Made by a program: the position numbers and the translations under genes. A stretch of DNA of 7,713 bases, taken from assembly GCA_016844285.1 (NCBI GenBank), contig JAENIS010000070.1:1-7713 (forward strand). The letters are read 5' to 3'. Position 1 is the stretch's first letter. Each line of letters begins with the position of its first letter. Under the pieces are notes generated by a model. That model was not told the DNA's origin. It did no database searches and was given only the letters and a program-made list of their open reading frames with translations. Origin of the DNA: Dehalococcoidales bacterium (lineage in GTDB: Bacteria; Chloroflexota; Dehalococcoidia; Dehalococcoidales; UBA2162). Below, one piece after another: positions 1 to 6,375 of the stretch.

Positions 1-14
1 GGGGTAAAGATAAA

Positions 15-317
15 TTGGAGAGGATGCCAACAACGACACAGCCCTATCGCTACCTGAATGACAAGCCCTCGCTCCTGGCCAGAATGAAGAAAATCGAGGG
101 GCAGGCCAGGGGCATTCAACGCATGCTTGAGGACGACCGCTACTGCATTGACATTATTCAGCAGCTCACTGCCCTATCGGCGGCGGTTGATGAGGTCTCA
201 CTGCTCATCCTGCAGAGCCACATCGAGGGCTGCGTCACTAACGCCATTCACGAAGAACACGGCGAAGCTCATATCAGGGAGCTAATGGAGACGATACGAA
301 AAGCGATGAAGCGGTAG
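15..317 (+). CDS. csoR: CsoR-family copper-sensing transcriptional repressor
   Basis: This 100-residue protein matches the all-helical CsoR/RcnR (DUF156) family, whose apo-form binds operator DNA and releases it on binding Cu(I). The Cu(I) ligand set Cys-His-Cys is visible as C44, H69 and C73 with spacing 25 and 4, the same as C36/H61/C65 of Mycobacterium tuberculosis CsoR. The second-shell residues of that protein (Tyr35, Glu81) also align, as Y43 and E89. This favours copper over the nickel/cobalt RcnR branch. It heads an operon that includes a Cu(I) ATPase 0.8 kb downstream, so it likely represses its own operon. Start choice is uncertain: TTG at 15 has a GGGG 10 bases upstream, whereas ATG at 24 directly abuts a GGAGAGG and would have almost no spacing. 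The promoter and most of any operator lie off the left edge. Confidence 0.93.
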   Translation: MERMPTTTQPYRYLNDKPSLLARMKKIEGQARGIQRMLEDDRYCIDIIQQLTALSAAVDEVSLLILQSHIEGCVTNAIHEEHGEAHIRELMETIRKAMKR

Positions 318-341
318 CCAAAGCAAGGTCAGACAAAAGAG

Positions 342-716
342 TTGAAGAGAAAATGGCTTTTAGCCTTAATTGGAATACTGGTAGTGGCGATAGCCCACCC
401 CGGCTACTCATTGGTCTTCCCTACCAGGGATTACCTAACCATCACCGATTTTAAGTCGAGGGCAGAATCTGACCAGCCGGCGAAGGTTGGGGGGAAGGTG
501 GTTCCCGGCTCAATTAACTGGGACGAGCAGGCGAAGGTACTGAAGTTCGCCCTCAGTGATGATAAAGAGAGCTTGACGGTAGTCTATCACGGCCCTGTCC
601 CTGACGATTTTAAGGTCGGGGCTGACCTGGTGGTGGTAGGCAGATACCGCCAGGATACCTTTGAGGCTGTAAACTTTGCCAGCCGCAGCTCTTTTTGTAA
701 ACTTTGCCATAGTTGA
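342..716 (+). CDS. CcmE-like membrane-anchored OB-fold protein with C-terminal CxxCH
   Basis: The protein (124 residues) has a basic N-terminus and one hydrophobic segment at about residues 5-26, a membrane anchor or signal. A beta-rich domain follows (about 47-113) with the CcmE pattern: V-x-G-x-V near 49-53, a GSI turn at 56-58, L-x-F-x-L-x-D at 67-73, V-x-Y-x-G-x-x-P-D-x-F at 80-90 and a late F-E-A at 107-109. In CcmE this OB-fold carries haem to apocytochromes outside the membrane. The usual haem-attachment His or Cys followed by Tyr (HxxxY or CxxxY) is not found after F-E-A. Instead the chain ends in C119-K-L-C122-H123-S, a CxxCH motif. The start is TTG at 342, with only a weak AAGG upstream, 24 bases after csoR; it preserves the basic N-terminus. 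No other ccm genes are present. It may be a diverged CcmE, a small haem or copper protein, or a frame-disrupted CcmE (see the 14-base repeat). Confidence 0.68.
   Translation: MKRKWLLALIGILVVAIAHPGYSLVFPTRDYLTITDFKSRAESDQPAKVGGKVVPGSINWDEQAKVLKFALSDDKESLTVVYHGPVPDDFKVGADLVVVGRYRQDTFEAVNFASRSSFCKLCHS
668..709 (+). repeat. 14-base direct repeat at the 3' end of the CcmE-like gene
   Basis: The sequence TGTAAACTTTGCCA occurs at 668-681 and again at 696-709, exactly 28 bases apart. Because 28 is not a multiple of three, the copies are read in different frames: the first as V-N-F-A, the second as C-K-L-C-H. The CxxCH motif of the protein therefore lies wholly in the second copy. Confidence 0.9.
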
Positions 717-744
717 AAAGGCAGAGCGTCCTGATGTTTATAAC
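713..744 (+). promoter_or_regulatory. Weak candidate promoter before the YHS gene
   Basis: A TTGAAA (713-718) and a TATAAC (739-744) resemble sigma-70 boxes but are 20 bases apart, longer than the preferred 17. The 72-base gap ahead of the YHS gene is the second longest in this operon, so an internal promoter is possible. Chance occurrence is also likely. Confidence 0.18.
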
Positions 745-770
745 GTAATCAACTGCGCAAGAATTTAGTC

Positions 771-791
771 GGAAAGGAGGTAATAAAAATG
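771..791 (+). promoter_or_regulatory. Strong ribosome binding site for the upstream YHS start
   Basis: AAAGGAGGT at 773-781 is a near-perfect Shine-Dalgarno sequence, with 8 bases between GGAGG and the ATG at 789. It supports translation of the 90-residue form of the YHS protein. Confidence 0.8.
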
Positions 792-1061
792 GGTTGGGTG
801 AATCGACTCTTTGGGAAAGAAGCTAAAGGAACCATGAAAACGGCGATGAAAGAACAGGAAAAGGAGGTGATAAAGATGGCGAAAGACCTGGTTTGTGGTA
901 TGGATGTGGATGAGAAGAAGGCACCAGCCAAATCGGAGTACCAGGGGAAGACCTACTACTTCTGTGCCCCCGGCTGCAAGAAAGCCTTCGATGCTAACCC
1001 GGCCAAGTATATTAAGGGCGGGGGGCCGGCAACGACCGGGCATGGCGGTCACCGCATGTAG
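789..1061 (+). CDS. YHS-domain metal-binding protein, possibly made in two lengths
   Basis: The full product has 90 residues. Residues about 33-75 form a YHS domain, a small cysteine-containing module found fused to or next to copper and heavy-metal ATPases. Visible marks are C36-G-M, the aromatic pair Y56-Y57, and F58-C59-A-P-G-C63 followed by K-K-A-F and N-P-x-x-Y. C36, C59 and C63 are the likely metal ligands. The tail is glycine-rich with two histidines (H85, H88). Residues 1-29 are a charged, probably helical extension not typical of the domain. A second in-frame ATG at 876 (residue 30) has its own strong Shine-Dalgarno site and would give a 61-residue protein beginning right at the domain. 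The gene sits 85 bases before copA, so a role as cytoplasmic Cu(I) chaperone or sink feeding the ATPase is a reasonable inference. No signal peptide or membrane helix is seen. Confidence 0.87.
   Translation: MGWVNRLFGKEAKGTMKTAMKEQEKEVIKMAKDLVCGMDVDEKKAPAKSEYQGKTYYFCAPGCKKAFDANPAKYIKGGGPATTGHGGHRM
857..878 (+). promoter_or_regulatory. Second strong ribosome binding site inside the YHS gene
   Basis: AAAGGAGGTGA begins near 860, with GGAGG at 863-867 and 8 bases to the in-frame ATG at 876. Its sequence and spacing closely resemble the site at 771-791, so internal initiation at residue 30 is plausible, giving a YHS-only protein. Confidence 0.6.
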
Positions 1062-1076
1062 CTCTCTCAAGCCGAA

Positions 1077-1119
1077 ACCAGGAGCGGCCTGGCTCCTGGT
1101 CGCCAGGTGGAGCCTGGCC
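1077..1119 (+). promoter_or_regulatory. Overlapping alternative hairpins in the copA leader
   Basis: The 85-base gap between the YHS and copA genes can fold in two exclusive ways. Fold A pairs 1077-1085 with 1092-1100 (nine bases, loop GGCCTG), and is compatible with a second small stem pairing 1102-1107 with 1113-1118. Fold B pairs 1086-1096 with 1109-1119, ten of eleven pairs with one T-T mismatch and a 12-base loop. No T-run follows, so this is not a simple intrinsic terminator. The copA Shine-Dalgarno site at 1134-1138 lies outside both folds. It may affect mRNA stability, processing or copA expression. Confidence 0.4.
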
Positions 1120-1146
1120 TGAAGAGGCGAGCAAGGAGATTGAGCG

Positions 1147-3708
1147 ATGGCTGGTGAAACCGGGCAACTGAAGAAAATCACCCTGCAAATTGCCGGGATG
1201 ACCTGTGCTACCTGCGTCGTCAACAACGAGAAGACACTGAGCGACCTGCCCGGGGTAAAGAAAGTGGTGGTGAACCTGGCGACAGGCAAGGCATCGGTGG
1301 AATATGATGCACGGCGGGCAACCCTGGCCGATATGAGTAAAGCCGTGACTGATATTGGCTATGAAGTTGTCCTCGACCGGGCACACCTTCAAGTTACCGG
1401 CATGACCTGTGCTTCCTGCGTGGCCAACATCGAGCAGGCGGTCGGCAACCTGCCGGGGGTAGGCAAGGTAGTGGTAAACCTGGCGACGGAACGAGCACAG
1501 GTGGATTACGCCCCGGACGTTACTCCCCTCTCCGAGATAAGAAAGACCATTCAGGAGCTAGGCTACGGGGTTGCCGAAAGGGCGGAAGGACAAGAGGCAC
1601 TGGACCGGGAACGGGAAGCGCGACAGCGGGAGATACGCCACCAGCTCATCAACATGCTCATCGCCTGGCCCATCGGGCTGCTGGTGATGATTGGTACCTT
1701 CCAACCCTACTGGTTCCTGCCCAACATCATACCGGCCTGGATGAATAACAAGCTCTTCCTCTTCGCTTTGACAACTCCGATTGTCTTTGGCCCCGGCCGG
1801 CAGTTCTTTATCAATAGCTGGAATGGCTTGCGCCGTGGAGTTACCGATATGAATCTCCTCTACGCCACCGGTATCGGTGCCGCCTACCTCATTGCGGTCA
1901 TCAATACCTTCTGGCCTGATGCCGGCTTCGGTGGCCGGGAGGCTACTTTCTACGAGGCCGCCGTCTTGCTGACCGCTTTTATCATCCTGGGTAGATACCT
2001 GGAGGCAATTACCCGTGGGCGCACCTCCGAAGCTATCCGCCGGCTGATGAAGCTCCAGCCCAAGCTGGCCCGCGTCATCCGGGAAGGTCAGGAAATAGAG
2101 CTTCCCGCCGAAGAGGTGCAGATAGATGACATCCTGGTGGTCCGGCCCGGTGAGGCAATACCGGTGGATGGGGTGGTTACCGAAGGCTATTCCGCCATCG
2201 ACCAGTCCATGGTCACCGGAGAAAGCATGCCGGTAGAGAAGAAAGACGGGGATGACGTCATCGGCGGCACCATGAACAAGACCGGCGCCTTCAAGTTTCG
2301 GGCGACCCGGGTGGGCAAGGACACCGTTCTCTCCCAGATTATCAAGCTCGTCGAGGATGCTCAGACCACCAAGGCACCCATCCAGAAGCTGGCCGACAAA
2401 GTCGCCAGCCACTTCATCCTGGGGGTACATGCTCTGGCCCTGGCAGTCTTCCTCTTCTGGTTCTTTATCGGCTACCAGCTATGGTTCACTCCGGCAAGCC
2501 GTCTCATCCTCACCCCATATATGCTGGCCGAGATGGGCGTCTTTGGCTTCGCCCTGCTCACCTCGGTTACCGTCCTGATTATTTCCTGCCCCTGTGCTGT
2601 GGGATTGGCCACACCCAGCGCCATCATGGCCGGGAGTGGCAAAGGAGCTGAGCACGGCATCCTCTTTAAGGGAGCTGATGCCATCGAGGCCACTGCCCGA
2701 CTACAGACCATAATCTTCGATAAGACGGGTACTCTCACCAAAGGCGAACCTTCCGTGACCGATGTTCTGGCCATCGGGCAGCTATCCCAGACGGAGGTAC
2801 TGCACCTGGCAGCCGTGGTGGAGCGGAACTCGGAGCACCCGCTGGGGGAGGCGATAGTGCGCCGCGCCCGGGAACGAGGACTTGAGCTAGAGGACGCCCA
2901 GGACTTTAACGCCATACCAGGGCATGGCGTGGAGGCTCGACTCAATGGCCGCCGCATCCTGCTGGGTAACCGCCGGCTGATGGCACTGCGCCAGATACCT
3001 CTGGCTGGGCTGGCCATCGAGGCGGAGCGCCTGGAACAGGAAGGTAAAACCGCCATGTTTGTCGCTGTCGATGATGTCGCTGCCGGCATTGTCGCCGTCG
3101 CGGATACACTTAAGGAGACCTCAGCCCTGGCCGTAGCCGAATTGCATCGCCTGGGTCTTCAGGTCGCCATGATTACCGGTGACAACCGGCGCACCGCCGC
3201 AGCCATTGCCCGTCAGGTAGGCATTGAGCGGGTGCTGGCTGAGGTGCTCCCGGAGGATAAAGCTAACGAGGTCAAGAAGCTCCAGGCAGAGGGCATTAAG
3301 GTAGCGATGGTCGGGGATGGCATCAATGACGCCCCGGCACTGGCCCAGGCTGATGTCGGCCTGGCCATTGGCTCCGGCACCGATATTGCCAAGGAGACAG
3401 GGCATGTCATTCTGGTCAAGGACGACCTGATGGATGTGGTGGCCGCCATCCAGATTGCCAAACAAACCCTGCGCCTGATAAAGCAAAACCTCTTCTGGGC
3501 TTTTGGCTACAACACACTGACGATTCCCATCGGCGCCGGGCTACTCTACCCCTTCTTCGCTCAGATGGTCAGCCCGGAGCTAGCGGCTCTACTCATGGCC
3601 ACCAGCTCCCTCTCGGTGACACTGAACACACTGCGGATGCGGGGCTATATCCCACCGGTAAGACGGCAGGCTGCGGCCATGGTGCCCGCCCACGGAGGAC
3701 TGAGATGA
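1147..3708 (+). CDS. copA: Cu(I)-exporting P1B-type ATPase with two HMA domains
   Basis: This 853-residue protein pumps Cu(I) from the cytoplasm at the cost of ATP. Two N-terminal HMA domains carry G-M-T-C-x-x-C at C20/C23 and C88/C91, exactly 68 residues apart. Hydrophobic segments lie near 168-186, 203-218, 235-254, 266-285, 420-445 and 463-490, with two more near 781-803 and 808-828. The transport-site motif C481-P-C483 is present, as are the later copper-pump residues Y788-N789 and M818-x-x-S821-S822, which mark the Cu(I) (P1B-1) subgroup. Catalytic motifs: TGES 357-360 (actuator), phosphorylated D525 in DKTGT, H564-P565 in SEHPLG, TGDN 677-680 and GDGIND 723-728. All key residues are intact and the length is normal for a two-HMA pump. 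The ATG at 1147 has AGGAG 8 bases upstream. The stop overlaps the next start by four bases. The nearby CsoR suggests copper-induced expression. Confidence 0.97.
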   Translation: MAGETGQLKKITLQIAGMTCATCVVNNEKTLSDLPGVKKVVVNLATGKASVEYDARRATLADMSKAVTDIGYEVVLDRAHLQVTGMTCASCVANIEQAVGNLPGVGKVVVNLATERAQVDYAPDVTPLSEIRKTIQELGYGVAERAEGQEALDREREARQREIRHQLINMLIAWPIGLLVMIGTFQPYWFLPNIIPAWMNNKLFLFALTTPIVFGPGRQFFINSWNGLRRGVTDMNLLYATGIGAAYLIAVINTFWPDAGFGGREATFYEAAVLLTAFIILGRYLEAITRGRTSEAIRRLMKLQPKLARVIREGQEIELPAEEVQIDDILVVRPGEAIPVDGVVTEGYSAIDQSMVTGESMPVEKKDGDDVIGGTMNKTGAFKFRATRVGKDTVLSQIIKLVEDAQTTKAPIQKLADKVASHFILGVHALALAVFLFWFFIGYQLWFTPASRLILTPYMLAEMGVFGFALLTSVTVLIISCPCAVGLATPSAIMAGSGKGAEHGILFKGADAIEATARLQTIIFDKTGTLTKGEPSVTDVLAIGQLSQTEVLHLAAVVERNSEHPLGEAIVRRARERGLELEDAQDFNAIPGHGVEARLNGRRILLGNRRLMALRQIPLAGLAIEAERLEQEGKTAMFVAVDDVAAGIVAVADTLKETSALAVAELHRLGLQVAMITGDNRRTAAAIARQVGIERVLAEVLPEDKANEVKKLQAEGIKVAMVGDGINDAPALAQADVGLAIGSGTDIAKETGHVILVKDDLMDVVAAIQIAKQTLRLIKQNLFWAFGYNTLTIPIGAGLLYPFFAQMVSPELAALLMATSSLSVTLNTLRMRGYIPPVRRQAAAMVPAHGGLR

Positions 3709-3911
3709 GCACAAGAAGTGTCGGCTTCATCAGCGCTCTCATCTATACCGGTATCGCCCTGCTTATGGCTGGGGGTTTTATCATCGTTACCCTCTTTGGC
3801 GACTACAACTGGGTGACCCGCATCGGCGGGGCGAGCTGGGTATTCCTGCTCGCCATGGTCATCCTGATGCCCATCGTCACGCCGTTGGTAAAGAAGAGAC
3901 GCGGGCAATAG
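3705..3911 (+). CDS. Small two-helix membrane protein coupled to copA
   Basis: I do not recognise a family for this 68-residue protein. It has two hydrophobic segments, about residues 7-30 and 44-62, joined by a short polar stretch with D33, W36 and R39, and ends in the basic run K-K-R-R. Under the positive-inside rule, both ends would be cytoplasmic with a short external loop. It has no cysteine or histidine and only four methionines, so direct copper binding through a clear motif is not evident. The ATG overlaps the copA stop in an ATGA (3705-3708) and has GGAGG at 3694-3698 within the copA 3' end, which points to translational coupling. It could be an accessory or stabilising subunit of the pump, or an unrelated membrane peptide at the end of the operon. 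It is the last gene of the block. Confidence 0.8.
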   Translation: MSTRSVGFISALIYTGIALLMAGGFIIVTLFGDYNWVTRIGGASWVFLLAMVILMPIVTPLVKKRRGQ

Positions 3912-3919
3912 CCACCGGG

Positions 3920-5005
3920 CTACCGGGATAGGTTCAGGTTGCTGTTGGGACCGGTGATAATCATTAGCACCAGGATAATGCCCACAATCACCACGAATAC
4001 CAGACCAACCAGAGGAATGAGCCGGGTATTTGTCTCCGTTATGTCGCTCCGTACCGGTATGCGGAACACCTGGTAGACAACGCGGAAATAGGTAAACCAG
4101 ATTAACATCACGGCGCCTATCATCAGCCACAGCCATGAGAGCAGACCACCGGGCAGACGGAGCGCCGTCATCGGGGCTCTGCCCATCTCCAGCACAAAAG
4201 CTGATTGCGGACCGATAAACAGCTCCGGCCCGAGAGTGGGTAACCGGATGCCCACTTCGGTATGGTAGAAGTCCTGATTAGTTTCGGGCACCGTGAGTGA
4301 TACCGTATCTTCAGTAGTGTTATAACGAGCGATAACCTCAATTGCGCCTGTCTCCCGGGGAATGTACTCAATAGTGGCCAATCCCTGCTGGTTAGTCGTC
4401 GCTTCGCCCACTTCCATCAACCCGCTAACAAAGAAATCCAACCTGACGAAGAATTTCACGGTGGCATCACTGATGGGTTTACTCTGCATATCCCGCAGGA
4501 ACGCACTCAGGGTCAGCGGTTGCCCGGCCTGAGCCTGTACCGGCGTGATTGACATCTGGATGGTGCCTGCCCGCTCTGCCGGGGTGGGGGAAGGCTGATT
4601 CCCGTCTGGCGGACTGACACTGGAGCTGAGTGACCCGAGATAAGTTAGAACTTGCCACCGCTGCTGCTCGGAAAGGGACGATTTATAAGGAGGCATCCCT
4701 TTGCTCAGCCGCCCCTCGCTCAACACCCAGAAGTAGAAGTCCGGGTTTGCCTCAAGGCGCTGAGAGAAGTCAGCCACAGCAAAGCTGGCTGCGGGCAGGC
4801 TATCGCCCTTCGCCCCGTGGCAGCCGGCACATGATTGCTGATAGACGCCTTTACCAGCCGCCTGGGCGGAAGCATCACCCCACGGGAAGGGGTTTTTCAG
4901 TCCGGCATAGGGCGCCGGTGTTTCTCCCGCAGCCCTGACCGCGGTTACGGAGACCCAGAGCAGAGAGACAGCGAAGACAGCCAGAACCAGCAACCTTATC
5001 TTCAT
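3920..5005 (-). CDS. Exported monoheme cytochrome c fused to Ig-like domain and two membrane helices
   Basis: The 361-residue protein begins with a signal peptide (hydrophobic residues 5-22, likely cleavage near A25/A26). A class I cytochrome c domain follows (about 43-128): haem attachment at C59-A-G-C62-H63 and a probable axial methionine at M104 in K-G-M-P-P-Y. A Ser/Pro-rich linker (about 129-146) leads to a beta-strand domain (about 148-240) resembling bacterial Ig-like folds, with phrases such as G-Q-P-L-T-L-S-A and a late T-V-S-L-T-V. Two membrane helices lie near 287-307 and 330-350, separated by a basic loop with R308, R315 and R319, probably cytoplasmic. The haem domain would thus face outward. 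The ATG at 5005 lies 8 bases past the upstream NrfD-type gene stop and has AGGG ahead of it. As the last gene of a three-gene unit, it probably takes electrons from, or gives them to, the quinone-linked complex. Confidence 0.88.
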   Translation of the reverse strand: MKIRLLVLAVFAVSLLWVSVTAVRAAGETPAPYAGLKNPFPWGDASAQAAGKGVYQQSCAGCHGAKGDSLPAASFAVADFSQRLEANPDFYFWVLSEGRLSKGMPPYKSSLSEQQRWQVLTYLGSLSSSVSPPDGNQPSPTPAERAGTIQMSITPVQAQAGQPLTLSAFLRDMQSKPISDATVKFFVRLDFFVSGLMEVGEATTNQQGLATIEYIPRETGAIEVIARYNTTEDTVSLTVPETNQDFYHTEVGIRLPTLGPELFIGPQSAFVLEMGRAPMTALRLPGGLLSWLWLMIGAVMLIWFTYFRVVYQVFRIPVRSDITETNTRLIPLVGLVFVVIVGIILVLMIITGPNSNLNLSR

Positions 5006-5013
5006 ATCTTTCC

Positions 5014-6375
5014 CTACCTTCTCTCTGAAACAGGCAAGCCTCTCTCTGCTGTCTGTCTGGCTACGGACGATACCTCCAGCTCATGTTCTTCAGCTACTTC
5101 CCAGATGGAGATGATGGGGAAGACTTTGGCAAAGATAGCGAAGATGAGGATGAAGGCAGCAAAAGCGGCGGCGGTAATCGACCACTCCACCCAGGTCGGA
5201 GTATAAGCACCGAACTCAAAAGGCATGAGGGGTACCTGTAGACTGGGGACAAGAACAAGGAAACGCTTTATCCACATGGCGATATTGATCAATATCGATG
5301 CGATGACAATCCGGGTAATCGTCCGCCCCCGGCGGATAATAATCAGGAAAGCCGGTATCACCAGTCCACCCACGACGAAAAACCAGAACCAGAATGCGCT
5401 CTCACCCAGCATCAGAAGCTCAAGGAGGTGCTTTTCCTCCACCTCCATCTTGTAGCCGACCGTCAGGTACTCACCAAAGGTAAGATAGAGATAGAGGAAG
5501 AGTGACACTAACAGCAGATAGCTGAGATTGCGGAAATGCCGTTCGGTGATATACTCCTCAAGGTGATAGAGCTTACGGAAGATGGCCATGACGATAATAA
5601 TGGAGGCAATCCCTGAGAAAATAGCCCCGATAACGAAGTAAATACCAAAGACAGTGCTATCCCATCCCGGGCGCATTGTCATCGAAAAGACATAGGAAAC
5701 CACGGTATGGACCGAAATCGCAATCGGTATTATCGTCACCGCCATAATGCCAATGGCTTTCTCCAGCCGATGCCTTTGCTCTGGCGTATTCCGCCAGCCT
5801 ACGGCCAGCAGGCTATAGATTTTATACTTAAGAGAAGAAGCCTCACGCGCCAGCCGGTCCCGCATCAAGGCCATATCCGGGATGAGGGGCAGATAAAGAT
5901 AAATCAGACTACCGGTAAGATAGCAGGTGATGGAGACAATGTCCCATAGTAATGGCGACTGAAAACGCCCAAAAGCAAGCATATGCCAAACTCTATCGGG
6001 ACGTCCCAGGTCAATGACTGGCATCAGGGCACCTATCGAAATCGCAACCACTGTAATCAGCTCAGCCATGCGCGTCACCGGAGTGCGCCAGCCGGCATTA
6101 GTCACCCGGAGGATGGCTGAGATAAGGGTGCCGGCATGGCTGATACCGATAAAGAAGACGAAGTTGACCAGATACAGACCCCACATCACCACATCACCCA
6201 TCCCGGTAGAGCGTAGCCCATAGCGGAGCTGGACCAGATAGGCGTAAAACCCCCAGGCAACGACCGCGACCAGGAATAGGACTAAAGCGTAATACCAACC
6301 ACTGCTTTGTGTCAGCGGGCTAAGGATGGTGCCTTCCAGGCGTCCACGAAAATCCCCGACGGCTCTTGGCCTCAC
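5014..6375 (-). CDS. NrfD-family quinone-interacting membrane subunit, ActC-like
   Basis: From the GTG at 6375 the protein has 453 residues and ten predicted helices, near 28-50, 63-88, 104-123, 143-165, 208-229, 242-266, 284-305, 324-348, 355-376 and 399-423. Ten helices and this length fit the ActC/ActF and QrcD branch rather than the eight-helix PsrC branch. Phrases typical of ActC are visible: G-I-S-H-A-G-T-L-I-S-A-I-L near 77-89, S-P-L-L-W-D at 140-145, L-I-P-D near 164-167 and I-S-V-H-T near 220-224. Such proteins oxidise or reduce quinones and pass electrons to a partner iron-sulfur protein, and may couple this to ion movement. The frame stays open to a GTG at 6423, but the 6375 start overlaps the upstream stop as GTGA and has AGGAGG seven bases ahead, so I prefer it. 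Haem-binding motifs are absent. Confidence 0.92.
   Translation of the reverse strand: MRPRAVGDFRGRLEGTILSPLTQSSGWYYALVLFLVAVVAWGFYAYLVQLRYGLRSTGMGDVVMWGLYLVNFVFFIGISHAGTLISAILRVTNAGWRTPVTRMAELITVVAISIGALMPVIDLGRPDRVWHMLAFGRFQSPLLWDIVSITCYLTGSLIYLYLPLIPDMALMRDRLAREASSLKYKIYSLLAVGWRNTPEQRHRLEKAIGIMAVTIIPIAISVHTVVSYVFSMTMRPGWDSTVFGIYFVIGAIFSGIASIIIVMAIFRKLYHLEEYITERHFRNLSYLLLVSLFLYLYLTFGEYLTVGYKMEVEEKHLLELLMLGESAFWFWFFVVGGLVIPAFLIIIRRGRTITRIVIASILINIAMWIKRFLVLVPSLQVPLMPFEFGAYTPTWVEWSITAAAFAAFILIFAIFAKVFPIISIWEVAEEHELEVSSVARQTAERGLPVSERR

Noticed and set aside
1077..1100. Hairpin A read as an intrinsic terminator
   Set aside because: The nine-base stem is not followed by a T-rich stretch on the plus strand, and copA downstream seems to belong to the same operon.
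765..1289. Minus-strand frame across the YHS gene and copA start
   Set aside because: It is antisense to two well-supported genes and its product resembles no family that I know.
1558..2430. A 290-codon open frame on the minus strand inside copA
   Set aside because: It lies fully antisense to the catalytic part of copA, its product has no recognisable family features, and GC-rich coding sequence commonly leaves such frames open.
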